From NCBI GenBank assembly GCA_030066595.1, contig JASJBI010000031.1:1-64000 (forward strand): a DNA stretch of 64,000 nt, given 5' to 3'. Within the stretch, counting starts at the first letter, position 1. Each line of letters opens with the position of its first letter. Of the stretch, positions 17,511 through 26,522 are shown in pieces. The notes beneath the pieces are model-generated. The model saw nothing but the letters and a program-made list of their open reading frames with translations, had not been told where the DNA came from and made no database searches. The translations under genes and the position numbers were made by a program. The stretch is from Alphaproteobacteria bacterium. GTDB taxonomy: Bacteria; Pseudomonadota; Alphaproteobacteria; JAJFFI01.

Positions 17511-20336
17511 CTAGTGAGCTGCGGCCCAGTTGTCGCCGGTGCCCGCGTCGACGGTGATCGGGACGGACAGGGACAGCGCCGGCTCTGCGGCCCCTTCCAT
17601 GACCTGTTTGACCAGGGCGACGGTCTCGTCCACCTGGCCGTCCGGCACGTCGAACAAGAGCTCGTCATGCACCTGGAGCAGCATCCGGGCGCCAAGCTTC
17701 GCCTTGGCGAGCGCCGCCGGCACCCGGATCATGGCGCGCTTGATGACGTCGGCCGCCCCGCCCTGCAGGGGCGCGTTGATGGCCGCGCGCTCCGAGAAGT
17801 TCCGGCGCGCCGGGTTCTTGTCCTTGATACCCGGGATGTGGATCTTGCGGCCGAAGGGCGTCTTGACGAAGCCGTGCTCGGCGGCCTGTTTGCGCGCCCG
17901 GTCCATATAGTCGCGGATCCCGGGATAGCGCTCGAAATAGGCGTCGATGTACTTCTGGGCCTCGGTCTTGCTGGTGTCGAGCTGCTTGGCCAGACCGAAG
18001 GCCGAGATGCCGTAGATGATGCCGAAATTGATCGCCTTGGCCCGGCGCCGGGTCAGCGGGTCCATGCCTTCCATGGGCACACCGAACACCTGGGAGGCGG
18101 TCATGGCGTGGATGTCGGCGCCGTCGTGAAAGGCCTGCTTGAGGGCGTCGATCCCGGCGACATGGGCGAGCAGGCGGAGCTCGATCTGCGAATAGTCCAG
18201 GGAGACCAGCCGACAGCCCTCGGCCGCGACGAAGGCTTCGCGGATCTTGCGTCCTTCCTCGGTGCGCACCGGGATGTTCTGGAGGTTCGGGTCGGTTGAC
18301 GCCAGCCGGCCGGTGGCCGCGCCCGCCATGTGAAAGGACGTATGGACCCGGCCCGTGTCCGGGTTGATCTGCTCGATCAGGGTATCCGTGTAAGTGCTCT
18401 TGAGCTTCGAAAGCTGGCGCCAGTCGAGCACCCGGGCCGGCAGGTCGTGGCCTTGGGCGACCAACTGCTCCAGCACGTCGGCGCCAGTGGCATAAGCGCC
18501 GGTCTTGCCCTTCTTGCCGCCCGGCAGGCTCATTTCGTCGAACAGCACCTCGCCGAGCTGCTTCGGCGAGCCGATGGTGAACTCGTGCCCGGCAAGCTTG
18601 AAGATCTCCTCTTCCAGCCCGGCGATGCGCTGGGCGAAGTCGCCCGAGAGCCGGGACAGGACGTCCCGGTCGACCCGGATCCCTGCCCGTTCCATCGCCA
18701 CCAGCACAGGGATCAAGGGCCGTTCGATGGTCTCGTAGACCGTGACCATGCGGTCGGCGACGAGCTGGGACTTGAGCACGCGGTAGAGGCGGCCGGTGAC
18801 GTCCGCGTCCTCGGCCGCATAATCCCGGGCCTTGTCCAAGGGCACCCGGTCGAAGGTGAGCTGGGACCGCCCGCTGCCCGCGACCTCGGAGAACTTGATG
18901 GTGGTGTGGCCGAGATGCAGCTCGGCCAGGTCGTCCATGCCGTGGCCGTGCAGTCCCGCCTCGGTGACGAAGGACAAGAGCATGGTGTCGTCCACCGGCG
19001 CGACCTGGATCGACAGGTGCTCGGGACGCGACAGGACCAGCATGTCGTATTTCAGATTCTGGCCGACCTTGAGGACCGCCGGGTCCTGCAACAGCGGCTT
19101 CAGCAGCTCCAATGCCGTGCGCATGGGGATCTGCTCGGGCACGGCACCGCCGCCGTCGCCCAGGTCCAGCTCGCCCGCGGGCGCGCCATCCCTGTGGGCG
19201 AGCGGGATGTAGCAGGCGCGCCCGGGATGGATCGAGAGCGACACGCCCACGAGCTCCGCCTGCATGGCGTCGAGCGAGGTGGTCTCGGTGTCCACGGCGA
19301 CGAGCCCCTCGCGCCGGGCCTCGCCGATCCAGCTTTCCAGCGCGTCGACGGTCTGCACCAGCTCATACGCCGTCTCACCCGGGGCCAATGCTTCGGCCGC
19401 GGCCGCCCCAGCGTCCCCGCCCGCGCCGGACTCCGCGAGGCGCGCCTCCACCCGGGCGAGCGTTTTCTTGAAGTCCTGGGCCTTGAGGAACTCGATCAGC
19501 CGGTCCGTGTCCCGCGGCTTGAGCGCGAACTCCTCGAGATCCCATTCGACCGGCACGTCGTCGCGCAGCGTGACGAGCTGTTTGGAGACGCGCGCCAGCT
19601 CCGCATTCTCGATCAACCGCTCGCGGCGCTTGGGCTGTTTGATTTCCTCCGCCCGCGCCAAGAGGGTCTCGAGATCGCCGTACTGGCCGATCAGATCGGC
19701 CGCCGTCTTGACGCCGATGCCCGGCACCCCAGGCACGTTGTCCGAGCTGTCGCCGGCCAACGCCTGCACGTCCACCACCTTGTCCGGGTCGACCCCGAAC
19801 TTCTCGCGCACCTCGTCCGGCCCGATGGGCCGGTTCTTCATCGGGTCGTGCATGGCGACGCCGTCGCCGACCAGCTGCATGAGATCCTTGTCCGAGGACA
19901 CGATGGTGACCTTGGCGCCCTTGGCCACCGCGTCCTTGGCATAAGTGGCGATCAGGTCGTCGGCCTCGTACCCCTCCATCTCGATGCTGGGCAGGGTCAG
20001 CGCCCGTGTCGCATCGCGGATCAAAGGAAACTGGGGGATGAGCTCTTCGGGCGCGTCGGGCCGGTTGCCCTTGTAGTCGGGATAGATCTCGTTCCGGAAG
20101 CTCTCGCGGGACGAATCGAAGAACACCGCGATGTAATCCACGTCCGGGTCCGCCTCCGCGTCGTCGACCAGCTTCATCAGCATGTTGACGAAGCCGAACA
20201 CCGCGTTGACTGGCGTGCCGTCGGCGCGAGTCATCGGCGGCAGCGCGAAGAAGGCGCGGAAGATATAGCCCGAGCCGTCCACCAGGTAGACGTGCTTGGG
20301 CGCGGATTTGGCTTTGGGCTTGGCGGCGGAGCTCAT
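17511..20336 (-). CDS. polA: DNA polymerase I
   Basis: A 941-residue DNA polymerase I for Okazaki-fragment maturation and repair. The ATG at 20336 begins just before the 5'-nuclease domain (VYLVDGSGYIFRAFF, residues about 16-30). A complete 3'-5' exonuclease follows with VAVDTETTSLD near 348, QNLKYDMLVL and YAAEDAD near 505, so proofreading should be active. The polymerase domain carries motif A LDYSQIELRLL (near 710), motif B RRAKAINFGIIYG (near 765) and motif C VHDELLFD (near 889). A low-complexity Ala/Gly linker lies near residues 305-325. The open frame continues 94 codons upstream but is not protein-like. It is divergent from a FAH-family gene. Confidence 0.97.
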   Translation of the reverse strand: MSSAAKPKAKSAPKHVYLVDGSGYIFRAFFALPPMTRADGTPVNAVFGFVNMLMKLVDDAEADPDVDYIAVFFDSSRESFRNEIYPDYKGNRPDAPEELIPQFPLIRDATRALTLPSIEMEGYEADDLIATYAKDAVAKGAKVTIVSSDKDLMQLVGDGVAMHDPMKNRPIGPDEVREKFGVDPDKVVDVQALAGDSSDNVPGVPGIGVKTAADLIGQYGDLETLLARAEEIKQPKRRERLIENAELARVSKQLVTLRDDVPVEWDLEEFALKPRDTDRLIEFLKAQDFKKTLARVEARLAESGAGGDAGAAAAEALAPGETAYELVQTVDALESWIGEARREGLVAVDTETTSLDAMQAELVGVSLSIHPGRACYIPLAHRDGAPAGELDLGDGGGAVPEQIPMRTALELLKPLLQDPAVLKVGQNLKYDMLVLSRPEHLSIQVAPVDDTMLLSFVTEAGLHGHGMDDLAELHLGHTTIKFSEVAGSGRSQLTFDRVPLDKARDYAAEDADVTGRLYRVLKSQLVADRMVTVYETIERPLIPVLVAMERAGIRVDRDVLSRLSGDFAQRIAGLEEEIFKLAGHEFTIGSPKQLGEVLFDEMSLPGGKKGKTGAYATGADVLEQLVAQGHDLPARVLDWRQLSKLKSTYTDTLIEQINPDTGRVHTSFHMAGAATGRLASTDPNLQNIPVRTEEGRKIREAFVAAEGCRLVSLDYSQIELRLLAHVAGIDALKQAFHDGADIHAMTASQVFGVPMEGMDPLTRRRAKAINFGIIYGISAFGLAKQLDTSKTEAQKYIDAYFERYPGIRDYMDRARKQAAEHGFVKTPFGRKIHIPGIKDKNPARRNFSERAAINAPLQGGAADVIKRAMIRVPAALAKAKLGARMLLQVHDELLFDVPDGQVDETVALVKQVMEGAAEPALSLSVPITVDAGTGDNWAAAH

Positions 20337-20483
20337 GCCGGGATCGAAGGCCTCTGGCTGTGAGGGAGCGTCCGCGCAAGATGCCGGAAGGTGGGGTGCG
20401 AGTCGAGCCCGGTGCTTGCCAAGCCGGCATGCAGATTGGCAAGCTGAAGCAGATATGCGCCCAGCCAAGAAAAGGACGACAGC

Positions 20484-21341
20484 ATGAAACTCTGCCGGTT
20501 CGACGACGACAAGCTTGGCCTGGTCCGGGGCGAAGAGGTGCTGGACGTGACGGCGGCGCTGGACGCGATCCCGGCCGTGCGCTGGCCGTTGCCCCAGGGC
20601 GACCCGTTGATCGCCCATCTGGACGCGGTGCGCGCGCGGATCGAAGCCGTCGCCGTCGGCGCCGAGGCGCGGCCGCTGGCCGAGATCGCGCTCAAGTCGC
20701 CGGTCGCCAATCCCTCAAAGATCATCGGCGCGCCGGTCAACTACCAGAAGCATCTGGACGAGGCGCAGGCCGACCGGGAGATCAATGTCGGCAAGGAGAT
20801 CAAGACCATCGACTACTATGGACTGTTTCTGAAGGCGAACAGCTCCCTGGTCGGTCCCAGCGAGGGGGTCACGCCGCGCTTTCCCGACCGTCGCAACGAC
20901 CATGAATGCGAGCTCGCGGCGATCATCGGTCGGGCGGGCACGAGGATTCCGCGGGAGCAGGCCTTCGCGCACATCGCCGCCTACGCCATCGGGCTCGACA
21001 TGACCGTCCGCGGCAGCGAGGACCGCAGCTTCCGCAAGTCCTGCGACAGCTACAGCGTGCTCGGTCCCTGGTTGGTCACGGCGGACGAGATCGAGGACCC
21101 GGACGCGCTGGATTTCACCTTCTGGGTCAACGGCGAGGTGCGCCAGCAGTCGAACACCCGGCACCTGATCTTCGATGTGGGGGGGCTGATCGAATACGCC
21201 TCAAGCTTCTACACGCTGTTGCCGGGGGACGTCATCATGACCGGCACGCCGGAGGGGGTCGGCCCGGTCGCGCCCGGCGATGTGATGGTGGCGGAGATGG
21301 AGGGGATCGGCCGGATGGAAATCCCGGTCCGCGCCGCGTAA
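20484..21341 (+). CDS. fumarylacetoacetate hydrolase (FAH) family protein
   Basis: A 285-residue FAH-fold enzyme. These cut C-C bonds in acylpyruvates or decarboxylate/hydrate oxo-acids with a Mg or Mn ion. The metal site is visible in DHECELAAIIG (near residue 138) and GLDMTVRG, and the family C-terminus LLPGDVIMTGTPEGVGPV is intact. AAAGGA precedes the ATG by about 7 bases. It lies near a CoA-ligase and gentisate-dioxygenase cluster, so fumarylpyruvate or maleylpyruvate hydrolysis is an attractive role, but the gene is 2.4 kb from that operon and the substrate is not proven by sequence. Confidence 0.88.
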   Translation: MKLCRFDDDKLGLVRGEEVLDVTAALDAIPAVRWPLPQGDPLIAHLDAVRARIEAVAVGAEARPLAEIALKSPVANPSKIIGAPVNYQKHLDEAQADREINVGKEIKTIDYYGLFLKANSSLVGPSEGVTPRFPDRRNDHECELAAIIGRAGTRIPREQAFAHIAAYAIGLDMTVRGSEDRSFRKSCDSYSVLGPWLVTADEIEDPDALDFTFWVNGEVRQQSNTRHLIFDVGGLIEYASSFYTLLPGDVIMTGTPEGVGPVAPGDVMVAEMEGIGRMEIPVRAA

Positions 21342-21356
21342 TCAACGGATAAAGAA

Positions 21357-21383
21357 GGCGGCGGCGGAAAAACCGCCGCCGCC
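21357..21383. terminator. bidirectional terminator-like hairpin
   Basis: An 11-bp perfect stem of GGC repeats (GGCGGCGGCGG / CCGCCGCCGCC) with an A5 loop lies 15 bases after the FAH stop. On the minus strand it is followed by TTCTTTATC, so it could also end the CoA-ligase transcript, although that gene stops about 220 bases away. Confidence 0.6.
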
Positions 21384-21601
21384 TCTGGCGACGCGCTCCG
21401 TGCGGCATCCGTTCCGTGTTTGGCCCCGTGGGGATCGGGGGAGGGCTTGGGGCGGAGGGCGAACCGGTGCCAGGACCAACCGTCCTTGAAGCGCGTGACG
21501 GTCTGTGTTTTAGACCGCCATTGTTTCGGGCAAATTTCGTCCGCCGGATCGGGCGTGTTTCATTTGTATCGTGATGCCGCGCGGGACGCGCGTCGGCGCG
21601 A

Positions 21602-23152
21602 TCAAACCCGGCGGTCGTGGCCCGCCCAATAGGGCGCGCGAATAAGATGCTTCTGGATCTTGCCAACCGGGGTCTTCGGAATCGCGTCGACGAATTTGAT
21701 CAGCCGCGGCCGCTTGAATGACGCCACGCGCGAGGCGCAGAAGTCGATCAAGTCCTGCACGCTGACGTCGCCGCCGTTCCCGAGCACCACATGGGCGGCA
21801 GGGACCTCACCGAACCTGTCGTCGGGAATCCCGAAGACGGCGCATTCCGCGACCGCCGCATGGCCATAGAGCGCGTCTTCGATCTCTCTCGGATAGATGT
21901 TCTCGCCGCCGGAAATGATCATGTCCTTGGACCGGTCCACTAGGGTAATGAACCCGTCCTCGTCGACGGTGGCCAGATCGCCGGTCCACAGCCAGCCGTC
22001 GCCGGTGCGATAGAGGGCCGCGGTCTGGGCGGAGTCCTTGTAGTACTCCATGAGCAGGTGTTCGCCGCGGGTCACGATCTCTCCCACCTGGCCCGGTGCC
22101 ACCGGGTGTCCCTCTTCGTCCACCACGCGCAGCTCCACGCCGATGGCCGGCCGGCCGACCGAGCCGACCTTGTCGTCGGGATCCCAGGAATGGCGCAGCG
22201 CGATGGGTCCCGTCTCCGACTGGCCGAGATGTTCCGTGAACGTAACCTGCGGCAGCCTAGCCATGGCCTCGCGCAAGGAGGCAAGCCGAATCGGCGCACC
22301 GGCGAAATCGATGCTCCGCAGGTTGGCAAGACGCGCCGGATCGAAAGCGGGGTCGCGGATCAGGTCGGTGATCTGCGTCGGCACCATGAAGACCGCGGTC
22401 ACGCCTTCGCCCTCGACCGCGTCGATGAACGCGGCTGGCTCCCACTCGCGCAGCAGCACGCAGGTCAGCCCGAGAAACACCGCGAGCTGGAACCAGACGA
22501 ACAGCCCCGCCGCGTGGAAGAGCGGTGTGGCCACGGCCGCGGTGTCCCGCTCGGAGACGCCGAACTGGATGGCGCCGGTGATGTTGTTGGTGAACCGGGC
22601 CCGGTGAGAGACCAGCACCGCCTTGGGCTTGCCCGTGGTCCCGCCGGTGAAGGTGATGGCCAGGGGATCGGTGTCCGCGAGATCCACCTGCGGCTCCGCG
22701 CTCGGCTGTTCGGCCAGGACGCTCTCGAGCGCTTCTGCCCCCGCGATACCGGCCTTGTCTGCGTCGCCCACCACCAGAACATGCTCGAGGGTCGCGATCT
22801 CGGGGAGCACGCCGGCCACGCTGGCGGCGAGATCCTCTTCCACGATGAACAGCCGCACCTCGGCCTTGTCCAGCATATAGCGGACGTCTTCCGGCGTGGC
22901 GCGAACCGAGAGGTTGGCCAGCACCACGCCCGCCTTGGCGGCCCCGAAATAGACGATGCCGTAGGCCGGCACGTTGCCGCACAGGATCGCCGCCTTGTCG
23001 CCCTTTTTGAGCCCGCGGGCGCGCAGCGCCTGCGCGAACCGGTTCGCCGCGTCTTCGAACGCGCGATAGGTCATGCGCGTGCCATCGCCGATGATCGCGA
23101 TCTTGTCCGGGAACCGCGCGGCGGAACGACGCAGGATATCTCCGGTCAGCAC
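21602..23152 (-). CDS. AMP-forming acyl/aryl-CoA synthetase
   Basis: A 516-residue class I adenylate-forming ligase that makes an acyl- or aryl-CoA from acid, ATP and CoA. Motifs: P-loop TFTGGTTGKPKAVLVSH (near residue 168), A5 FTEHLGQSETGP, hinge and A8 GWLWTGDLATVDEDGFI, VDRSKDMIISGGENIYP, and the catalytic Lys in KTPVGKIQKHLI. It has no signal or membrane segment. It lies 30 bases downstream of a MarR regulator on the same strand, and that pair is divergent from an oxygenase operon. By context the substrate is probably an aromatic acid such as a benzoate or salicylate derivative; a fatty acid cannot be excluded. Confidence 0.93.
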   Translation of the reverse strand: MLTGDILRRSAARFPDKIAIIGDGTRMTYRAFEDAANRFAQALRARGLKKGDKAAILCGNVPAYGIVYFGAAKAGVVLANLSVRATPEDVRYMLDKAEVRLFIVEEDLAASVAGVLPEIATLEHVLVVGDADKAGIAGAEALESVLAEQPSAEPQVDLADTDPLAITFTGGTTGKPKAVLVSHRARFTNNITGAIQFGVSERDTAAVATPLFHAAGLFVWFQLAVFLGLTCVLLREWEPAAFIDAVEGEGVTAVFMVPTQITDLIRDPAFDPARLANLRSIDFAGAPIRLASLREAMARLPQVTFTEHLGQSETGPIALRHSWDPDDKVGSVGRPAIGVELRVVDEEGHPVAPGQVGEIVTRGEHLLMEYYKDSAQTAALYRTGDGWLWTGDLATVDEDGFITLVDRSKDMIISGGENIYPREIEDALYGHAAVAECAVFGIPDDRFGEVPAAHVVLGNGGDVSVQDLIDFCASRVASFKRPRLIKFVDAIPKTPVGKIQKHLIRAPYWAGHDRRV

Positions 23153-23182
23153 TGTCCGACCTCCTCTTCGGCCCCGTCCGGC

Positions 23183-23668
23183 TCAGCGGCCGTTGATCCG
23201 CCGAAGCAGCGACAGCAACATCGCGCGCTCGTCCTTGGACAACGATGCCGCGATCCGGTCTTCATGCGCTTCCAGGACTGGACGGACGTCCTGCAACAGC
23301 CTTTCGCCGGCCTTGGTCAGGAGCAACGCATGGCTGCGCCGGTCAGTCGGCGACGGCGTGCGGGCCAAGAGGTCGCGCTGCTCGAGCCCATCCAGCACCG
23401 CCACCATGGTCGACCGGTCGATGCCCAGCGCACGCGCCAGCCGCGTCTGATTGAGGCCCGGATTTTCCGAGATGATCACCAGCACGCCGAGCTGTCCGGG
23501 ACTGATCTCGAACGCGCCCATCGCCTCGGCAAAACTCTGGAACACGCGAAGCTGGGCGCGCCTGAGCTGATAGCCCAGAAGGCCGGGCAGCAGGCCGAGG
23601 TCCACGTCTTTCTCTCGCCCGGCACGATCTCCGGTGCGGTCAGCGGCTGCGGTTACGGGTGTATCCAT
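23183..23668 (-). CDS. MarR-family transcriptional regulator of the aryl-CoA cluster
   Basis: A 161-residue winged-helix repressor. The recognition region LNQTRLARALGIDRSTMVAVLDGLEQRDLL is followed by wing SPTDRRSHALLLT. It lacks the Cys-based OhrR signature. It forms a probable operon with the CoA ligase (30 bases apart) and faces the reductase-oxygenase operon. In related catabolic clusters (CouR, BadR-type) such MarR proteins are relieved by the CoA thioester made by the adjacent ligase. That model fits here but is inference. Two short palindromes lie immediately upstream of its start. Confidence 0.9.
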   Translation of the reverse strand: MDTPVTAAADRTGDRAGREKDVDLGLLPGLLGYQLRRAQLRVFQSFAEAMGAFEISPGQLGVLVIISENPGLNQTRLARALGIDRSTMVAVLDGLEQRDLLARTPSPTDRRSHALLLTKAGERLLQDVRPVLEAHEDRIAASLSKDERAMLLSLLRRINGR

Positions 23669-23670
23669 GA

Positions 23671-23703
23671 ATTGTTTGTATCACGGACAATTTGACTTTC
23701 AAA
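23671..23703. promoter_or_regulatory. putative MarR operator pair
   Basis: Adjacent palindromes lie between the divergent units: TTGT-N7-ACAA (23676-23690, within the wider ATTGT-N11-ACAAT at 23671-23691) and TTTGA-CTT-TCAAA (23691-23703). This is the only AT-rich part of the intergenic region and overlaps where both promoters must be. It is a candidate binding site for the adjacent MarR protein. Confidence 0.55.
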
Positions 23704-23778
23704 CAAAATCCACGAAATATGATGGCCATAACACCGGACGCGCTGGGCGGCGCCAGCTGGACCGTATGGGGAGGGACG

Positions 23779-24819
23779 TTGAGCTTCAAAGTCAAGATCC
23801 GTCAGGAGTTGGAGGCTCATCCCGACGGCATCGGCGTGGAGATGGGCGGTACGATCCTGGAGGCCGCGCTGACTGCGGGGATCGCCTATCCGCACGGCTG
23901 CCAGTCGGGCAACTGCGGCGCCTGCAAGTCAGAGCTCTTGAGCGGAGACGTGCAGATGTCGCCCTATTCCGAGCATGCGTTGAGCAAGGCGGAGGCGGAT
24001 CAGGGCCTGATCCTGGTCTGCCGGTCGGTGCCCTGGTCCGACTGTGAAGTGGCCTGGCTCGAGCCCGACGATCTGGCCGTGCATCCGACCCGCCAGATGG
24101 ACTGCCGCGTGGTCGAGCTGGCGGACGCGACCCACGATATCAAGCGGATGCGGCTCGCCATCGACAGCGGCGGACCATTCAGCTTCTCCGCCGGTCAGTA
24201 CGCCAGCATCACCTTTCCCAGCCTGCCGCCGCGGGACTATTCCATGGCCAGCCGGCCGGACGAGGATCTTCTGGAGTTTCATATCCGGCTGGTTCCTGGC
24301 GGCGCTGTGACGCCCTTCGTGACGGATCGGCTCAAGGTCGGCGACCATGTTCGCGTCGCCGGCCCCATCGGCACCTGTTTCCTGCGCGAGGCCCATCGCG
24401 GGCCGATCATCGCCATGGGCGGCGGTTCGGGTCTGGCGCCGATCAAGTCGATCGTCGAGACCGCCCTGGACAAGGGCCTGCCGCAGGACATCCATCTGTA
24501 TTTTGGCGCGCGCACCGAGCGGGACGTCTATCTGGAGGACCATTTCCAGGCACTTGCGGCGCGGCACGCCAATCTCTCCTTCGAGGTGGTGCTGTCCGAG
24601 CCCGACGGGCCGACGGCGCGACGCACCGGCTTTCTCCATGAGGCGCTGGCGGCGGACTATGCGGATCTCGACGGCGCCAAGGTCTATCTCGCGGGCCCGC
24701 CGGTCATGGTGGAGAGCGCGGTCGCGGCGGCCGAGGCGCTGGGCGTGCGCCGGCAGGACTGCCACGCGGACGCCTTCTATACCGAGGAGGACAAGGCCCG
24801 GATGGAGGCCACCGCATGA
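23779..24819 (+). CDS. ferredoxin-NAD(P)H reductase (2Fe-2S / FAD / NAD oxygenase reductase)
   Basis: About 346 residues, an electron-transfer partner for an oxygenase. The N-terminal plant-type [2Fe-2S] domain has ligands Cys41, Cys46, Cys49 and Cys81 (HGCQSGNCGACK ... LVCRSVP). The FAD domain has RDYSMASRP; the NAD domain has MGGGSGLAPIKSIV and the terminal HADAFYTEED. The order ferredoxin-FAD-NAD matches MmoC/DmpP/BenC-type reductases, not PaaE, which has ferredoxin last. I chose TTG at 23779 because GGGGAGGG lies 4 bases upstream and the ferredoxin fold starts there. ATGs at 23719 and 23722 lack a ribosome site. It overlaps the next gene by ATGA, so the two are translationally coupled. 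Confidence 0.9.
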   Translation: MSFKVKIRQELEAHPDGIGVEMGGTILEAALTAGIAYPHGCQSGNCGACKSELLSGDVQMSPYSEHALSKAEADQGLILVCRSVPWSDCEVAWLEPDDLAVHPTRQMDCRVVELADATHDIKRMRLAIDSGGPFSFSAGQYASITFPSLPPRDYSMASRPDEDLLEFHIRLVPGGAVTPFVTDRLKVGDHVRVAGPIGTCFLREAHRGPIIAMGGGSGLAPIKSIVETALDKGLPQDIHLYFGARTERDVYLEDHFQALAARHANLSFEVVLSEPDGPTARRTGFLHEALAADYADLDGAKVYLAGPPVMVESAVAAAEALGVRRQDCHADAFYTEEDKARMEATA

Positions 24820-25763
24820 GCAGGGATCTCTTGGACGGACGGGCCGCGCTGGTCACGGGCGGCGGCCGCGGCGTCGGGGCAGCGATCGCGCGCGTCCTGG
24901 CCGGCCACGGCGCCCGCGTCGTGATCGCCGACAGCGGCACCGGCATCAATGGGATGGGCGCGGATCCCGCGGTCGCAACGGACCTGGCCAAGGAGATCGG
25001 GGATCAAGCGCTGGCCTTGACCGAGAGCATCGCCAGCCCCGGCGCGGCGCAGGCCGCCGTGAGCGCGGCGGTGGACGCGTTCGGCGGTCTGGACATCGTG
25101 GTCAACAACGCCGCCATACTGCGCGACGCCTTCATCTTCAAGGGCGATCCCGGCGACTGGGAGGCGGTGCTGCGCAACAATCTCTCGGCCGCCTACTACG
25201 TTCTGGCGGCGGCGACGCCGGTTCTGCGCGCCCAGGCCAAGGCGGGACGGTACGACGGCGACGGCTATGGCTGGGGCCGCATCGTCAACATCGTCTCGAC
25301 CGCGGGCCTCTACGGAAACTACGGACAGGCGAGCTATGGCAGCGCCAAGGCGGGCCTGGTCGGCCTCACCCGGGTCGCCGCATTGGACATGGCGCGCTCG
25401 GGCGTTACCGCCAACGCGGTCGCCCCCTTCGCGCACACCCGCGTGACCGAGATCATCCAGCCGGCCAACGAGGAGCAGGCCCAGTACAAGGAGCGGGCCC
25501 TCAAGGTTTCACCCGACCATGTCGGCCGCTTCGTCGCCTTTCTCTGCAGCGACGCCGGCCAGCGGATCAGCGGACAACTCTTCGGCGTGCGCGGCCGAGA
25601 GGTTATGCTGTTCTCCCAGCCGCGCCCGGTAGCGCGCGTCGTTGCGGAAGCGGAAGACCCGTCCTACGCCGCACTAACCCAGGCGGTCGAGGCGACGCTG
25701 GTACCGGAGCTCACGCTGCTCGAGACCGATCTCGAGGCCTTCAACACCGAGCCCATTGTGTAA
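24816..25763 (+). CDS. short-chain dehydrogenase/reductase
   Basis: A 315-residue classical SDR. It has the NAD(P) motif TGGGRGVGAAIA (residues 14-25), NNAA at 97-100, and catalytic Ser161, Tyr174 and Lys178 (STAGLYG, YGSAKAG). The C-terminal extension beyond about residue 260 (FGVRGREVMLFSQPRP...) is longer than in most SDRs and resembles multifunctional-enzyme-type SDRs. It overlaps the reductase upstream by 4 bases. Within this operon it may oxidise a dihydrodiol or hydroxyacyl intermediate made by the diiron protein. The product could equally be a beta-hydroxyacyl-CoA dehydrogenase; substrate unknown. Confidence 0.9.
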   Translation: MSRDLLDGRAALVTGGGRGVGAAIARVLAGHGARVVIADSGTGINGMGADPAVATDLAKEIGDQALALTESIASPGAAQAAVSAAVDAFGGLDIVVNNAAILRDAFIFKGDPGDWEAVLRNNLSAAYYVLAAATPVLRAQAKAGRYDGDGYGWGRIVNIVSTAGLYGNYGQASYGSAKAGLVGLTRVAALDMARSGVTANAVAPFAHTRVTEIIQPANEEQAQYKERALKVSPDHVGRFVAFLCSDAGQRISGQLFGVRGREVMLFSQPRPVARVVAEAEDPSYAALTQAVEATLVPELTLLETDLEAFNTEPIV

Positions 25764-25774
25764 GGATGTCGAGC

Positions 25775-26497
25775 ATGACCGATCCCACCAACCTCCAGGT
25801 CGAGACCTGCGAAGACCTGCACAATCAGCCCGAGGAGTATCAGAGCGCGGTACGCAAGCTGGTCGTGAGCCACGCCATCAACGAGCTGCACGGCGCCCGG
25901 GTCTTCGACGAGCCGGCGGTCGAGCTGGCGCCCACGCCCTACGCCAAATGGCTCACCTGTCGGGTCGCCATGGAGGAATACGGCCACCATGTGCGCTTTT
26001 TCGAGCTGGGCCGCGAAATGGGCATCCCGGCGGAAGAGATGATGCCGGAGCAGACCGAGAAGAAGCCGCTGTCGATCTTCGAGTTCCCGCTCAAGAGCTG
26101 GGCCGAGTTCTGCGTGCTCAAGGCGCTGGGCGATCTGGCCGAGATCCTGCAGGTCGAGGACCTGGTGCAGTGCAGCTTCCACCCGCTGCGCAACCTGGCC
26201 CGCATGACCATGCCGGAGGAGCGCTTCCACGCCCAGTTCGGCGAGGACTTCTGCGAGGATCTCTGCAAGACCGAGGACGGCCGCCAGGCGGTCCAGGACG
26301 CGGTCAACCGGATCTTCCCGATGATGCCGGCCTTCTTCGGCCGCGCCGGATCGCGCAACAACGAGATCTATCGCAAGTGGAACATCAAGAAGCGCACCAA
26401 TGAGGACATGCGCGCGGACTATATCGCGCGCTCGCGGGACCTGGTGGAGGGGCGCTTGGGGCTGACGCTGCCGGAGGTGCCGGCCCAGGCCGCTTAA
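25775..26497 (+). CDS. PaaA/BoxB-like ferritin-fold diiron oxygenase component
   Basis: A 240-residue member of the phenylacetate-catabolism (PaaA/PaaC) ferritin-like family. A full carboxylate-bridged diiron set can be placed: Glu37, then Glu68-x2-His71 (MEEYGHH), Glu124, then Glu149-x2-His152 (PEERFHAQF). It is therefore expected to be catalytic, unlike PaaC. It is shorter than PaaA (about 310) and half of BoxB (about 470), and no PaaB, PaaC or BoxA gene is nearby, so it would have to work alone with the reductase upstream. The start at 25775 has GGA at good distance; 25766 is possible. The reading frame runs open far upstream inside other genes, which is a GC artefact. Confidence 0.85.
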   Translation: MTDPTNLQVETCEDLHNQPEEYQSAVRKLVVSHAINELHGARVFDEPAVELAPTPYAKWLTCRVAMEEYGHHVRFFELGREMGIPAEEMMPEQTEKKPLSIFEFPLKSWAEFCVLKALGDLAEILQVEDLVQCSFHPLRNLARMTMPEERFHAQFGEDFCEDLCKTEDGRQAVQDAVNRIFPMMPAFFGRAGSRNNEIYRKWNIKKRTNEDMRADYIARSRDLVEGRLGLTLPEVPAQAA

Positions 26498-26522
26498 AGG
26501 AACGACAGGCGGAGGACACGCC

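Noticed and set aside
18330-20363. A 677-codon plus-strand frame opposite polA
   Set aside because: Composition is random-like and it is fully antisense to a complete DNA polymerase I gene.
20337-20618. N-terminal extension of polA by 94 codons
   Set aside because: The 5'-nuclease domain starts just after the ATG at 20336, and the extension overlaps the divergent gene's start.
22058-23695. A 545-codon plus-strand frame opposite the CoA ligase and MarR gene
   Set aside because: No recognisable domain; it mirrors two genes with intact motifs on the other strand.
24347-25774. Long upstream extension of the diiron gene (open for more than 470 codons)
   Set aside because: The extension is an alternate frame of the reductase and SDR genes; the family homology starts at the ATG near 25775.
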